A stretch of 64,000 bases of DNA, from assembly GCA_028673005.1 (NCBI GenBank), contig CM054113.1:68169350-68233349 (forward strand), read 5' to 3'. A program made the position numbers and the translations under genes. The notes under the pieces are model-generated. The model saw nothing but the letters and a program-made list of their open reading frames with translations, was not told the origin of the DNA and ran no database searches. Numbering within the stretch: the stretch's first letter is position 1; each line of letters begins with the position of its first letter. This document shows, piece after piece, positions 38,640 through 64,000 of the stretch. This stretch comes from Tanypteryx hageni (taxonomy: Eukaryota > Arthropoda > Insecta > Odonata > Petaluridae).

Positions 38640-39130
38640 TTTAGAAGAAAGGGAGGAGAATGGGTGGGAGGAAGATGGAGGATGGGAAGAAAAGAGGGTG
38701 AAGAATAATAGGGAGAGAGGGATGGAGAAAGAGAAGAGGGAAAATATGAGGGAGAGAGAGAATACGAGGGAGAGAGAATAGGAGAGGGAGGGAGAGAGAA
38801 TAGGAGAGGGAGGGAGAGAGAATAGGAGAGGGAGGGAGAGAGAATAGGAGAGGGAGGGAGAGAGAATAGGGGGAGAGGGAGGGAAGAGTGGGAGGGAGGG
38901 AAGAGAGTGGGAGGGAAGAGAGTGGGAGGGAAGAGAGTGGGAGGGAAGAGAGTGGGAGGGAAGAGAGTGGGAGGGAGGGAAGAGGGTGGGAGGGAAGGAA
39001 AAGAGTGGGAGGGAGGGAAGAGTGGGGGAAGGGAAGAGAGTGGGAGGGAGGGAAGAGAGTGGGAGGGAGGGAAGAGAGTGGGAGGGAGGGAAGAGAGTGG
39101 GAGGGAGGCAGAGAGAAAGGGAGGAATGGG
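38640..39130 (+). repeat. Polypurine (GGGA/GAGA)n minisatellite, about 0.49 kb
   Basis: The plus strand is almost entirely A and G, built from GAGAGAGAATAGGAGAGGGA-type units (38760-38880) and GAGTGGGAGGGAAGA-type units (38885-39110). The open frames on both strands here are repeat artefacts, not genes. Confidence 0.95.
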
Positions 39131-39208
39131 AAGTACCTTAATTTTAATACATAATCTGCACATACCCTTCATATTTGACGGGCAATTATGCTAGTATATA
39201 TGAGAAAG

Positions 39209-41653
39209 CATAGTCGGAGAAGGACAGGAAGAAAATGTTGTCGGGCAATACGGACTTGGGAAGAGAAATCGAGGAGGGGAGAAACTCGTAGAATTCTGCA
39301 TCAATAATGATCTTGTAGTGACTAATACATGGTTCAAAAACCATAAACGAAGGTTATACACATGGAAAAGCCCAGGAGATAGAATGAGATGCCAAATAGA
39401 TTACATCCTTGTAAAACAAAGATTCAGGAACAGCATAAAGAATGCCAAGGCATTGCAAGGAGCAGACATTGATTCAGATCACAGCTTTCTAATACTTGAC
39501 GTGAGTACGAAGCTCAAACAAATAATAAAAACGAGAAGAGAAAGACAGACCTGGGACCAAGAAAAACTGAAAGAAAGGCAGGATGTAGTCAGCATGAAGT
39601 TGGAAGATAACCTAAGAAAGTTGGAAAACAAACCGAAGACCGTTGATATAGAATGGAATGAAATTAAAACCAGTATCAAGGATACCTTGGATAAAGAGAT
39701 TGGAAAACAAGAGAAGAAAATCAGAAAACCATGGATCACGAAGGAAATGCTGGAGAAAATGGATGAGAGACGAAAATGGAAAAACGTTAACAGTGAAGAA
39801 GGTAGAGCCAACTATAGGCGTATAAACAATGAGTTGAGAAGGGTAACAGATAAAGCTAGAGGAAATTGGATAAAAGGAAAATGTGATGAAATAGAACAAA
39901 TGGAGAAGTTAGGACGGTACGATATGATGTACGCTAGGGCACTGGAATTAGAGGATAAGAAGTCTAATGGAATTTGTGGTAAAGGAATTATGAATACGGA
40001 TGGGAAGATAGTCTCAGAAACAAAGGATGTAGCACAGGTATGGGAAGAATACATTAAGGAATTATACAGCAAACAGGCAGGAGCGGCAAAAATAGAACTG
40101 GAAAATGAGGAAAACATTGAAGAAGACAACTTAGGACCAAGTATTATGGAGAGCGAAGTAGAAAAGGCGATAGTGGAACTAAAGAAGGGGAAAGCCATGG
40201 GCAGCGATGGAATACCGGCTGAGATACTTAAAGTCATAGGATCAGAAGGACTAAAAGCGATCACGAAATTAATTAATAAGATTTACGAGACGGGAGAGTG
40301 GCCTCAGGATTTCCTAGAAGTAACAATGATCCCTCTAAAGAAGAAGCCAAAGGCAATGCAGTGTAAAGATTACAGAACTATAAGCCTTCTGTCACACACA
40401 TCGAAGATCATCACGAGGATTCTTAATAAAAGGCTGGAGAAAAAGGCAGAAGAAATAATAGGGGAAGATCAATTCGGTTTCAGAAAAAGACGAGGAACTA
40501 GAGATGCTATAGGAGTAGTTAGAATCATATCAGAAAGGGCAATAGAATACAGTCGAGATATCTGCGCATGTTTCGTAGACTGGCAGAAGGCCTTTGATAA
40601 AGTAAATTGGGTAAAGTTGATGAAGATATTAAAGGATATAGGTGTAGACTGGAAAGACAGGAGACTGATTAGGAATCTATATGAGAATCAAATTGTAAAG
40701 GTCAGGTTTGAGAATGTGGACACCTGCGGAATAAATATCGGTAGAGGAGTAAGACAAAGCTGCTGCCTATCGCCAACCCTATTCAATATATATGGAGAAA
40801 GTATAATGCAAGAAGCTTTAGAAGGCACAGGGGATTTCAAAATTGGAGGAAGGATTATAAGAACAGTAAAATACGCAGATGATAAAGTACTTCTAGCAAG
40901 AAAGGAAGAGGAGCTACAAAAAATGATAAATAGACTAGTGATAACAGGTAGAAATTACGGTATGGAAATAAATACAGAAAAATCCAAGGTCATTCGAATA
41001 TCGGGTAAAGAAGAGAATCTGAACATAATTATTGGGGGAAAGCCATTAGAACAAGTTTCAGAATATAAATACCTTGGAAGTATCATAACACGAGAGGCAA
41101 AATGTACGGATGAGATCAAAACTAGAATAGGAAAAGCAAAAGCGGCTTTCAGGAGAAAGAAACAACTACTTACAGGGAATATAAGGGAAGATATCCGCCA
41201 GAAGTTGATAAAATGCTACGTATGGAGTATAGCATTGTATGGGGCAGAAACATGGACGCTAAGGAAAAATGACATCAAATACTTGGAAAGCTTTGAAATG
41301 TGGACTTGGAGGAGAATACTGAAGATAAAATGGACAGATAGGATGAAAAACGATGAAGTGCTACGAAGAATAGGAGAGAAGCGAATGATTATACAGACTA
41401 TCAGAAAGAGGAAGGCTAACTGGGTTTGACATTACCTGAGGAGAGAGAGTATGATTAAAGACGTGTTAGAAGGAAAACTAGATGGGAAAAGGGAAAGAGG
41501 TAGGAAAAGGTTTCAGCTGATAGACGATTTGAAAGGGAAAGAGAGTTATCAAGAAATAAAGAGGACAGCGGAAAATAGGAGTATATGGAGAACCAGGTTT
41601 AACCAAGAATAATCATGGACCTGTCTACGGACAGACTACCTATGATGATGATG
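39209..41653 (+). mobile_element. RTE-type LINE, 5'-truncated copy 2
   Basis: It is flanked by the 11-bp duplication ATATGAGAAAG (39198-39208 and 41654-41664). Its 3' end is a (ATG)n run, typical of the RTE clade. It starts within the endonuclease domain, so about the first part of the ORF and 5' UTR are missing. It is very similar to 9126-10406. Confidence 0.93.
39318..41612 (+). pseudogene. RTE endonuclease/reverse transcriptase, one nonsense change
   Basis: The frame is open from the element start; the first Met is at 39318. It has the end of the AP-endonuclease domain (RMRCQIDYILVKQRF and DIDSDHSFLI, with the SDH catalytic His), a coiled basic linker, then RT blocks KAMGSDGIPAEIL, FVDWQKAFDKVNW, GVRQSCCLSPTLFNI and YADDKVLLARKEE. 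The C-terminal ETWTLRKND and WTWRRILKIKWTDR segments follow. A G-to-T change makes TGA at 41427-41429, where the 9-kb copy has GGA. The frame downstream stays open to TAA at 41612. RTE proteins nick and reverse transcribe at the target. This copy is dead by one base plus 5' truncation. Confidence 0.93.
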
Positions 41654-41664
41654 ATATGAGAAAG

Positions 41665-42244
41665 TACTAACCTGTAACAAAAGATAATGGATACAGGGAT
41701 ATATCCAAGTAAAGTTGAGTGATGTGTCTTCTGTAACTAGTAAGGAAAGACTGGCGAATGATGCGTACAATTCATTTGGAGAAGGGATGGATGTTTGTGG
41801 AACAATTGCCTAGGATTTTTCCACTCATTCAGGTACTAAGCATCAGGGAATCGAGAAAAGAATATTTTTGAAGGAAACACACCTTGGGCGGCTCACTGGG
41901 GGAGGATCGCTAATGGGACAGCTGCTGAAAGATCAGCAGCACATATACCAAAATTCCTTTCTCCCTCATGAAATTCACCAACTTCCTAGAATTTTCAATC
42001 AGTAGGATTCCATCCTTTCGGCTAGAGGAAGAGGACAGTAGATATTATCTTGCAATAGACAAAAGGGCGACCTTCATGTCCAAAATGGAGTGAGCGACCT
42101 GAGGTCTCCAAAGAAAATTGAACATGGTCAGGATAGCATGCCTTTTGTCTTGTACTGGATCCTTTGGACAGTATGAGACAAGTATGAGCAATGCTAAACA
42201 TACTTATTAGAACACTTTTGCAAGAATCGTGCTAGCTAGCAATT
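41665..42244. other. Intergenic, no feature seen
   Basis: No recognised element between the LINE and the Jerky-like element. Confidence 0.4.
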
Positions 42245-43439
42245 AACCATGGGTGGATTATCTGTGGTCGTGGGCGGGGAGTCGAATTATTTCCACATTT
42301 ACATTGTTGGAGTCTGATCTTTTATTCTCACTCTCGTTACATTTTAAGTTTAGTTTGTCGTCATTCTTTGGTGATGTATTTATGCATTTAAACAGTTGGA
42401 GTCTGATCTTATATAAATTCACGTTCCCATTAAAGCAAGAGTTAGTAGACCGAGGTTTGTGTTGTGGTATTTCATGGTCTGAAAAAGTTCCTGGTCTTTT
42501 GGAATTTTCAGAGGAAAATTAATATTTTTTTGTCATCCAAGCAAGATATATTTAATGCAAAAAATTTTCCCTTTGTCGAAGTTATTGTAAACCCTTTAAA
42601 ATGTTGAGCAAACAAAAATGGGTGGTTTTAACAGTTGAAAGGAAATCTGAAATAATTAAAAGACAAAAAAGGTGAAAGTGTTTCAAGCTTAGTGGACAAA
42701 TTTGGAATTGGCCAACAAACAATTATCAAATACAGGTCGAAACTCGAAAAATTTGCCTCTAATTGTGAAACATTTGCTAGAGCACCTCAAAGAAAATCAA
42801 TGAAATGTGCAATGTATGAGGAACTTGATTCAGTTATGATTAGGTGGTTCCACCAACCAAGAGCAGAAGGAACTCTAATATCAGGACTGATGATTTTGAA
42901 TCAGGCAAAATATTTTTTTCAAAAATTAGAAATTACTGGGACATTTGAATTTTCTTCTGGTTGGTTAAAATGGTTTAAAGATAGGCATGGCGTAAGGAAG
43001 CTACTAACATAGTGTGAACAACTCAGTGCCGATAACATTGGAGCAGTATTCTGTAACGAGTTGGAAAGACTAATCAAGGAGAAGGGTCTTGTTCCGGGCC
43101 AAATCTACAACACTGATGAGACGGGACTTTATTGGCGAGCAAAGCCCACTCAAACGTTAGCGCCTGTCCAGGAAACACAATTGTCACGGAAAAGGTCATT
43201 CCATTAATTGTTAAATCATTGAAAGAGGTCGAGGGATTCCAAGATATGGACAAAGAAAACATCAATGAATGGTTATACGTCGATGAAAACGAACCTGGGT
43301 ATAAAAGAATGATGGAGGATAATTTGATCCAAAGTGTACTAGATCCGATGACTGGTCTGAGCAATTCTACAGAAGCAGAGGAAGGAGAGGATGTTTGTAG
43401 AAATTAAACTCCAACCGTAAAAAGGGGAAATAGCCAGAA

Positions 43440-43485
43440 GAACATATTTTGAAGGCCAAGCCTTCATCCTCAGTAGCTCCGTTAG
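43440..43485 (-). ncRNA. Hammerhead ribozyme motif, P5, decayed
   Basis: Minus strand: CTGAGGA (43473-43467), a perfect GAAGG/CCTTC stem II, then AAAA where GAAA is required (43450-43447), and TATG where a palindromic CATG would be expected. One invariant G is lost, so cleavage is unlikely. Confidence 0.55.
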
Positions 43486-43509
43486 CAAGTGCACGGTCCG
43501 CCTGAGTGC

Positions 43510-44035
43510 GGGAATTTGAACGGTTGACCGTTGACGAGAAAGTGAAAGTTGGCGTGAGGGGAGTGGGAGGGAGGGAAGGGGGAACCGTTAAACTGTATAG
43601 GGGGGAGTACGGTAGGGGGCCACGATCAATATTCATAATGTTTGCTTTAAATTTGTTAATAAAGAGGCTCTCATATGCGTCTAATTTGTTTTCTTCGTGA
43701 ATTGATTTTAAAAGCGTTAAATTCTGTATGGTGATAGGGTGGTTGGTTTCCTGTATGTGGGAGGCTACACTCGAAAGGTTAATCCTATTATTTCTTAAGT
43801 GAGCTAGCTGCTCCTCGAAGCGTGTTTCTATATTACGTTTTGTCTGTCCTATATATATCTTATCACAAGTTCCGCACGAAATTTTGTATATTCCGGATTT
43901 ATGTAACGGCGCTGTTGGGTCTTTTTGGTTGTGAAGGTTTGCGAGTTTATTATTGTTAACTTGTACAGTTTTAATGTCGTGTTCTGAAAAAATATTACCG
44001 GGTTTGTTGGTGACACCGGGAGCGAAAGGTATTTT
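43510..44035 (-). pseudogene. PLE GIY-YIG endonuclease (P5)
   Basis: The frame reads IPFAPGVTNKPGNIFSEHDI, KDPTAPLHKSGIYKISC, then CDKIYIGQTKRNIETRF (GIY...YIG signature with the conserved Arg), SSVASHIQETNHPI and DAYESLFINKFKAN (helix with the conserved Glu). The order is that of complete PLE endonuclease domains. The frame then runs on into the terminal repeat. The endonuclease domain itself looks uninterrupted. Confidence 0.9.
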
Positions 44036-45416
44036 AAGGAGAGGATGACGAAGAGCTGCAATCATCCTGTAATGTAAGCTGTAAAGAGGCACTCTCAGCT
44101 GCAGAGACATTATTCCAGTTCATGGAAAATCAAGACAACGTTGACTTGTTACAAATTCATGGATACATAAGAAAAATAAAAAGTAAACAAAAACCAAACA
44201 AAAATTATGAACTTTTTGAAAAAGTGACGTTTTAAAATAGTAAATCATTTCATTTTTATTTTTAAGTATGTTTATAATGTAATTACAATGTGTAACTTTG
44301 TTTTGATTATGTATTCTATTAATGTAACAATAATTCTAAAAAATACATTCAATTGGGATCATGTGTTTTTTTATTATCTGGGTCCCAGTTTCCCCCAATT
44401 ACCATAGATAATCGGCACTCTACTGTATTTATCATAAAATCTGATTGTGCAAGAGACTTTGTTGAATTAGGTGATGTAGGAAAATATGTTAAGTGCCACA
44501 TTCTAAAAGGATGAAACAAAAGAAAATTTCAGATTATTTTATGAAGCAATAAAGTAGTTTTGAAGTATGATCGTTTTCTTTTCTTTTCGCTCTCCACTTT
44601 ACTCTTTACGGATATTTTCAGTATATCGTACTTCCAGTATTAAGTATAAAAATTAATGCTCCACAGAGATACATTATATAGAGATTTTACTGTAATTATC
44701 TGAGCCAAAAACAATGTAATAAAATTAGAACATACCTACAATTGTAATACAGCCATTAAGAAGCATGCTTAAAGCTGTTTAAAGAATGTTACCATGCCAG
44801 TGACCTTTCTCACAGGCAAAAATGGCCATTTTGTTCTACTCGATGTTTTACAACAAAGTTATCATAAACGGTATAATATGAAGAATGGTGCCTGAAATTT
44901 GATTCAATTTTATACATGCCATTTTATTTTCAATTACAAAGTGTTATAATTTATGAAAAATAAACTGAGATGGTTTGTTCAATTGAAAAATTTTATTCCT
45001 TCACATTTCTTCTATAGTATACAGAATGTTTTAGTTCATCTATTTACATTGCAATTAGATGTAATCTTTAAAACTTAAAAAGATCTGCATAAACTAAATT
45101 TAGATACTGGGCATCAGAGATATCAATAAATAAAAAACAACTTCACTAGATCCATGACTGCAAAAAGTAGTGTAAATCATGAGCCTACAACAAAAATATT
45201 TCTCCATCCACCTGATGTCCTTTCATAACCACAGAAAAAAATCACTGTAACTTTCATAAAATTATAATAATAGAAGGTACTGTTTGGGAATATAAAGATT
45301 GGAGTAGATTCTTTATCATTACCTATTAAGTCCAAGTAGTATTAATTGATTTTTTAAGTGCGTGGATGTCTATGGTAATTTTGCACTGTCATCACCTGGA
45401 CATTACACACAGAAGG

Positions 45417-45660
45417 GAGGATGGAAACCTGATGCCGGCATTAGCCTACTCTTTATGAAAAGCACCAAGGGGGCCAACTGCTTAACGTCCCTTCCGAAGG
45501 ACGGAACGCTGAATTTGCACGGCCTCCTCAAACCGCACAAACAGGGGGCTGGGCGACCTCGGAAAAAATCCTACTTGCGCAGGATTCGTACCTGCTGCCC
45601 TTACGGGCAGCAGGTGAGTAGCAGCCAGCGTCCTAACCACTACACCACCGGCACCCCCTA
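45417..45660 (-). mobile_element. tRNA-derived SINE, copy 2 (best preserved)
   Basis: On the minus strand the tRNA head starts at 45660. Its A box is TGGTGTAGTGGTTAGGACG (45647-45629) and its B box GGTACGAATCC (45592-45582). The body includes TTTGAGGAGGCCGT, CCTTCGGAAGGGACGTTAAG and AGAGTAGGCTAATGCC. It lies 43 bp past the DCAF17 stop in sense orientation, so it probably sits in that 3' UTR. Confidence 0.9.
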
Positions 45661-45702
45661 TTAAGTCCAAATATTTACTGATGATTATTTATGTAACCAG
45701 AG

Positions 45703-61674
<15,972 letters not shown>

Positions 61675-62832
61675 CTAAAAGAAAGAGAATAAAGATTTTA
61701 AATATATACATTGTTATTGAGCAATTTCACATTATTTCCATGGAATTTGTTGATTTTCGCTGCTATTTACTATCTACTATTTGAGAACTATAAAGCCAAA
61801 TATAGCTTCAATACCTTATGCCATCGACACAATAATCCATTTTACATCAGGAATACTAATTGGGTTTGCAACTGCTATGGTGTCAAGAAAATGAAGGGCA
61901 GTAATAAAAAAGGGTAAATTTAAATGAAATTTTAATGACATTCTTCTAAGGAAATTATTGCACTGATTTAACTTTTGAGGATAATAAACTTAAATTTGGT
62001 GCAAAAGATGACTATTTGTCATTCTCACTTTTAATACATTGTTTCCAATTTCTGAAAATGTCTTTTACCTGAACTTAATCATGTAAACAATGAATCAATC
62101 AATTTATTCATTCCATTGGTCTACATGAGAAAACATGGAACAAGTCACAAAGAGTATGGAGAGATAAGAAATGTCCATTATACAATAACCATAGCAGATA
62201 ACATTAAATATGTACATAAAAACATCACTAAAATTACATTACGTTTCCAGACATTCACAGACACTGTAGAATGTCTTAATCAATAGAAGTTAAAAGAGAA
62301 ACCTCCTTATAACCATAAAAATTAAAAAAGAAGTACACAAATACGTAATGGTTTGGGGGAAATCTTTACGATCGGCCGACTGAGGATGGAATCTTTGATT
62401 CCAAAATACATATACAGACATTCTTTTTTAAAAAGAAGTACAATTCTGTTTATTTGCTTGCGTGCATGTAAACAAGGGTCCCTGGCATGGAGTATTTCCC
62501 CTAAACCTGGAGTGTGTTTGTGTGAGTGTTCAGTCCCTGGAGTGAAGTAATTTCCTCTAAACTGTTGTGTAGGTACTTCTTTTTTATTTTTATGGTTATA
62601 AGGTTTCATCTTTGTAATTCTTATTGTAATTAACCATAGGGCTCCAAAAATTTAATTTTTTATTATTAGAAGTTGTTTTAGGTTTTTTGAAAGTTGATCT
62701 ATCAGAGATATTGCCTTTATATCTGGTTGAAGATTGTTATAAACAATTGAAGCGGCATGATGGGGTCTCTTTGGCATAGGGACAGACTGTAATCCTTCAA
62801 AATGATATTGTACATATTGTGAGTGTGGTAAG
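61675..62832. other. DCAF17 upstream intron, no exon found
   Basis: I looked on the minus strand for the preceding DCAF17 exon (the segment before KKSIFG) and did not see it. At 62090-62230 a TTTATTCATTCCATTGGTCT segment resembles the 3' tail of a LINE. Confidence 0.4.
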
Positions 62833-63908
62833 TAGGGTTGCCACTTTGTGAGTAGTAGATTCCGAACTCATGAGTAGCAAATTCCATGAGAATCCAGGAG
62901 AATTTTCTCTAAGCCAAAAAACAACTTAAGTGAGCAATGAAACTTCTTTTATTTACTTATTAGGAAACATATAATGATTAATTAATCTTTATTTTAAAAT
63001 GAAAGAAAGTAAGAATCACTTTGTAAAATACCAAAGTTATGGCAAAACAAATTAGTTTTAATCTTTATTTTATTGTTCAAGTTAGAGGTACCACCTTGTA
63101 AATTGCTGATTCTGGGAGATATCTGCCATATGAGTAGTTAATTGCAAGATAGTCTATAGGTTAAAAAACAGCTAATGAGAACAATAAAACTTGCTTCATT
63201 TATTATTTTAAAAACATGAATATTTAACCTTAATTTTTTAAAAACATTATGCTATAAATTATAACAAACTCTGAAAAATAGCATTACTTCAAAAGCCATA
63301 CTTCATTTCTTTAATTTGAATTTTGAACTACTTCAAGTAGTCTCCTTAAGATCTGGTTTTGATAGTAAAAAGGCATGGAAATCATTACAATAGTAATTAA
63401 AATTGGTGAATACTTGAATCTCTGTCTTGACATGATCCACATTTGTTTCGGCCTTTACACAACAATTCATTAATAACATTGAACACACGTTCGCAGGCTG
63501 TGTTGGATACAGGAACTGAAAGCACAAGCATTACAATTTTCTTTAATTCTCTGCCAACTCCATTTACTTTTGAAAAGAAATTGAAAACAATTTTGAATGT
63601 TTCTTGATTGCTTTAAATTGTAATTAAAATCAGGAGACCCATTAGTGGCATGCGCCAGAGGTAGTAACTAACATGACCCTGTATAACGAGTATATTTATA
63701 TATTGAGCATTGCTCCATTGGAATCGAATGAAATGATTCTACCAAAATCTCAACTTAATATAAGATAAATAGACTAGTAAAGCTGAAAATTACATGAATA
63801 AGAAGATTTTGGGCTCCCGGACAAGTTCTACCAGATTCCGGGATAGATGTATCTAAGGTGGGTTAATTCGGGGAGACTCCCGAAATTCCAGGAGAGGTGG
63901 CAACCCTA
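62833..63908 (-). mobile_element. hAT element with 8-bp target duplication
   Basis: Termini TAGGGTTGCCAC and GTGGCAACCCTA are inverted repeats with exact flanks GTGGTAAG (62825-62832, 63909-63916). The minus strand near 63560-63430 reads GRELKKIVMLVLSVPVSNTA and CERVFNVINELLCKGRN, the hATC domain, followed by stops. Internal deletion has removed the rest. Related to 25080-25560. Confidence 0.93.
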
Positions 63909-64000
63909 GTGGTAAGGGTGTGTGTCGTGGTTTGTTGGGAAAAGGTGGGGAATTCTGATTTACAAATAAGGAACACATGAGGATATAAATGGATAGTAGT

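Larger units (their letters stand above)
43394..44035 (-). mobile_element. Penelope-like element P5, 3' end
   Basis: It is flanked by the 12-bp duplication AAGGAGAGGATG (43382-43393 and 44036-44047) inside a transposase frame. On the minus strand it codes for a GIY-YIG domain and ends in a segment with a decayed hammerhead motif. It is 5'-truncated and lacks the reverse transcriptase. Confidence 0.93.
42640..44235 (+). pseudogene. CENPB/Jerky-type transposase, deleted and interrupted
   Basis: The first HTH reads KKGESVSSLVDKFGIGQQTI, then the CENPB HTH region with MILNQAKYFFQKLEI and SSGWLKWFKDRHGVRKL. After a stop at 43012 comes GLVPGQIYNTDETGLYWRAK, the first DDE Asp block. Most of the DDE core is then missing, and the frame resumes at EVEGFQDMDKENINEWLYVD. 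The tail is split by the PLE: it continues after 44047 as CKEALSAAETLFQFMENQ and ends with a stop near 44235. Confidence 0.85.
42250..44425 (+). mobile_element. Jerky/Tigger-like DNA transposon carrying a PLE insertion
   Basis: The right end reads, reverse-complemented, CAGTAGAGTGCCGATTATCT. The left side has a degenerate match, GGATTATCTGTGGT, at 42255. The coding strand is plus. A PLE insertion with target duplication lies at 43394-44035. Confidence 0.7.

Noticed and set aside
38630..39194. Long proline/leucine/serine frame (minus) and Gly/Arg/Glu frames (plus)
   Set aside because: They are translations of the polypurine minisatellite. All frames are open because the unit lacks stops.
39479..40264. 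Minus-strand frames of 95-150 codons across the LINE
   Set aside because: They are antisense shadows of the reverse transcriptase frame.
45629..45660. A functional tRNA gene
   Set aside because: The A and B boxes fit a tRNA, but a cloverleaf with a 3' acceptor partner is absent and a SINE body follows.
45362..45664. 100-codon plus-strand frame near the DCAF17 stop
   Set aside because: It is antisense to a tRNA-derived SINE. The similar frame at 32623-32862 is the same SINE body.
61711..61917. Preceding DCAF17 exon on either strand
   Set aside because: Translation in all frames does not match the family segment before KKSIFG, and stops occur on the minus strand.

Overview
This is a eukaryotic, AT-rich, intron-bearing nuclear window, most likely from an arthropod or another invertebrate. 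Two spliced host genes point in convergent directions, and their long introns and the space between them are packed with transposable elements (RTE-type LINE, jockey/CR1-like LINE, Penelope-like, piggyBac, hAT, mariner, pogo/Tigger, Harbinger-like, a tRNA-derived SINE). No bacterial, plasmid or organellar signature is seen. The species cannot be named from the sequence alone.

Host gene 1 (+, 1259-28010) has seven coding exons whose splice phases agree exactly, giving a 553-residue leucine-rich-repeat protein of the RNI/cysteine-containing type. I do not recognise the orthologue. Host gene 2 (-, 45703-61674, 5' part outside the window) is DCAF17, a substrate-receptor candidate of the CUL4-DDB1 ubiquitin ligase. 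Five C-terminal exons (298 codons) join in phase, and the last intron but two is 13.7 kb long and full of transposons.

Layout. 0.3-1.15 kb: repeat family A. 2.32-5.21 kb: piggyBac with TTAA duplication. 6.4-7.7 kb: old RTE LINE. 8.5-14.1 kb: one ZMYM1-like hAT element split by an RTE LINE, a Penelope-like element (PLE) and a fourth-family piggyBac. 14.5 kb: hAT MITE. 15.6-16.9 kb: mariner-like element. 19.0-20.3 kb: pogo derivative. 20.6-21.5 kb: LINE fragment. 22.65-23.7 kb: CENPB-type pogo derivative. 25-27 kb: hAT remnants, a PLE end and an RTE tail. 28.8-36.6 kb (between the genes): pogo-like MITEs, piggyBac and hAT remnants, nested Harbinger-like and hAT MITEs, and a SINE. 38.6-39.1 kb: polypurine tract. 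39.2-41.65 kb: long RTE LINE with an 11-bp target-site duplication. 42.2-44.4 kb: Jerky/Tigger-like element carrying a PLE insertion. 45.4 kb: SINE just after the DCAF17 stop. 47.5-50.1 kb: PLE end, then a Tigger element with a CpG-rich DNA transposon nested in it. 52.4-56.8 kb: LINE, Tigger MITE, hAT MITE and piggyBac. 57.7-61.0 kb: pogo-like element with a nested PLE pair and MITE. 62.8-63.9 kb: hAT element with a perfect 8-bp duplication.

The most interesting layer is not protein coding. At least five different PLE terminal repeats carry minimal hammerhead-ribozyme cores (CUGANGA, a hairpin stem II, GAAA, then a short palindromic stem III and a UH cleavage site). Two PLEs have the repeats as inverted pairs with a ribozyme motif in each arm, and three of the five insertions are dated by their own 12-13 bp target-site duplications. 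All boundaries and domain calls here were read by eye. Family names rest on recognised motifs, not on database searches.
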